Assembly: GCA_025965495.1 (NCBI GenBank)
Contig: JAOPWW010000242.1
Location: forward strand, 1-7,107
DNA: 7,107 bases
Origin: Frankiales bacterium
GTDB lineage: Bacteria; Actinomycetota; Actinomycetes; Mycobacteriales; SCTD01
Direction of reading: 5' to 3'
Below are positions 5,968 through 7,107 of this stretch, piece by piece (positions within the stretch are counted from its first letter, which is position 1; each line of letters begins with the position of its first letter). The notes under the pieces were generated by a model, which made no database searches, was not told the DNA's origin, and saw nothing but the letters and a program-made list of their open reading frames with translations. Position numbers and translations under genes: made by a program.

Positions 5968-7107
5968 TCAGAGCCGCGCGAGGTCCTCGTCGCGGGCGGC
6001 CTGCGCCACCGCGGCGGCGACGGCGGGGGCGACCCGCGCGTCGAACGGCGAGGGGATGACGCAGTCGGCCGTCAGCTCGTCGGCGACGACGCCCGCGAGC
6101 GCGTTGGCCGCGGCCGCCTTCATGCCCTCGCTGACCGACCGGGCCCGCACGCTCATCGCGCCCTTGAACACCCCGGGGAAGGCGAGCACGTTGTTGATCT
6201 GGTTCGGGAAGTCGCTGCGTCCGGTCGCGACGACGGCGGCGCCGCACGCGTGGGCGACCTCCGGCAGCACCTCGGGCACCGGGTTGGCCATGGCGAACAC
6301 GATCGAGCCGGGGTTCATCGAGCGGACCGCCTCGGGCGCGACCGTCCCGCCGGAGAGCCCGAGGAGCACGTCGGCGCCCGCGAGGGCCTCCTCGAAGCTG
6401 CCGGTGAGGCGGCCGGTGTTGCTGATCTCGGCGAAGGCCTGCTTCTCGACGTTGAGCCCGCTGCGGCCGGTGTAGATCATCCCCTGGCGGTCCGCGATGG
6501 CGAGGTCGCCGATGCCGGCGTCGAGGATCATCTTGGACACCGCGATCCCGGCCGCGCCCGCGCCGCTGACGACGACGCGCAGGTCCCCGAGGCTCCGGCC
6601 GGTGAGGCGGGCGGCGTTCTGCAGCGCAGCGACCACGACGATGGCCGTGCCGTGCTGGTCGTCGTGGAAGACGGGGATGTCGAGGCGCTCCTGGACGCGG
6701 CGCTCGACCTCGAAGCACCGGGGCGCGCTGATGTCCTCGAGGTTGATGCCGCCGAACGCCGGGGCGAGCCGCACGATCGTCTCGACCAGCTCGTCGACGT
6801 CGGTGACGTCCAGGCAGATCGGGACGGCGTCGATGCCGCCGAACTGCTTGAACAGCAGCGCCTTGCCCTCCATCACGGGCAGCGCCGCGGTCGGGCCGAT
6901 GTCGCCGAGGCCGAGCACCGCGGTCCCGTCGGTGACGACGGCGACCGTGTGCGACTTCCACGTGTAGTCGTAGGCCAGCAACGGCTGCTCGGCGATGGCG
7001 GTGCAGACCTTCGCGACGCCGGGCGTGTACGCCAGGGAGAGCTCCTCGCGGGTGGCGACCGAGACGCGCGAGACGACCTCGACCTTGCCGCCGCGGTGCA
7101 GCGCGAA
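5968..7107 (-). CDS. NAD(P)-dependent malic enzyme, partial (5' end outside window)
   Basis: This enzyme oxidatively decarboxylates malate to pyruvate and CO2 with reduction of NAD(P)+, in the cytosol. The frame stays open from the TGA at 5970-5968 to the window edge, giving 379 residues. Visible residues: catalytic Tyr27 in AYTPGVA (26-32), Lys82 in VMEGKALLFK (78-87), metal ligands Glu124 and Asp125 in INLEDISAPR (121-130) and Asp149/Asp150 in VFHDDQHGTA (146-155). The nucleotide fold has SGAGAAG at 181-187 with Asp206 after the second strand (AIADRQG), which leans towards NAD but does not settle it. A conserved ATGRSDFPNQINN segment is at 294-306. The lead-in ALHRGGKVEV resembles the part of actinobacterial malic enzymes just after an N-terminal ACT-like domain, so roughly 90 residues may be missing, though a short N-terminus is possible. 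The C-terminal phosphotransacetylase-like domain of long MaeB enzymes is absent, as the protein stops soon after the malic-enzyme core. Confidence 0.95.
   Translation of the reverse strand, partial: FALHRGGKVEVVSRVSVATREELSLAYTPGVAKVCTAIAEQPLLAYDYTWKSHTVAVVTDGTAVLGLGDIGPTAALPVMEGKALLFKQFGGIDAVPICLDVTDVDELVETIVRLAPAFGGINLEDISAPRCFEVERRVQERLDIPVFHDDQHGTAIVVVAALQNAARLTGRSLGDLRVVVSGAGAAGIAVSKMILDAGIGDLAIADRQGMIYTGRSGLNVEKQAFAEISNTGRLTGSFEEALAGADVLLGLSGGTVAPEAVRSMNPGSIVFAMANPVPEVLPEVAHACGAAVVATGRSDFPNQINNVLAFPGVFKGAMSVRARSVSEGMKAAAANALAGVVADELTADCVIPSPFDARVAPAVAAAVAQAARDEDLARL

Overview
The window is very GC-rich, gene-dense DNA with GTG starts, 4-base GTGA stop/start overlaps and strong G/C bias at third codon positions. 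Together with a DUF6104-type micro-protein and a malic enzyme/NHHDLW-type dehydrogenase pair of the kind found in Streptomyces, this points to a high-GC actinomycete. The genus cannot be fixed from this sequence. The organisation is ordinary chromosome: no tRNA, rRNA, CRISPR array, transposase or phage gene is visible. No gene-free stretch exceeds about 75 bases.

Plus strand, left part (1-1160): the last 46 codons of an unassigned gene, a strong 13-bp hairpin at 158-187, a 58-aa DUF6104-like protein (214-390), and an ABC-fold AAA ATPase (423-1160) with complete Walker A, signature, Walker B and H-loop motifs.

Minus strand, rest of the window (7107 down to 1219): six genes in one direction. 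In order of transcription they are a malic enzyme (its 5' end lies outside the window), an NADPH:quinone oxidoreductase-type MDR dehydrogenase, a rhomboid intramembrane serine protease, a small DUF4267-like membrane protein, an M48 (HtpX-like) membrane metalloprotease, and a DUF3592-like multi-pass membrane protein. The gaps are 24 bases, 34 bases, a 4-base overlap, about 70 bases (43 if an upstream start is used) and a 4-base overlap. A single transcript is plausible, possibly made of a redox module (malic enzyme and dehydrogenase) followed by a membrane/proteolysis module (two membrane proteases, each translationally coupled to a membrane protein).

The plus and minus gene sets converge over a 58-base gap at 1161-1218. 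This gap carries a 15-bp tandem repeat that covers the 3' end of the DUF3592-like gene and supplies three successive in-frame TAG stops. I see no clear new biological system. The most useful observations are this stop-bearing repeat, the two hairpins, a likely mis-callable start of the M48 gene, and the two coupled protease/membrane-protein pairs.
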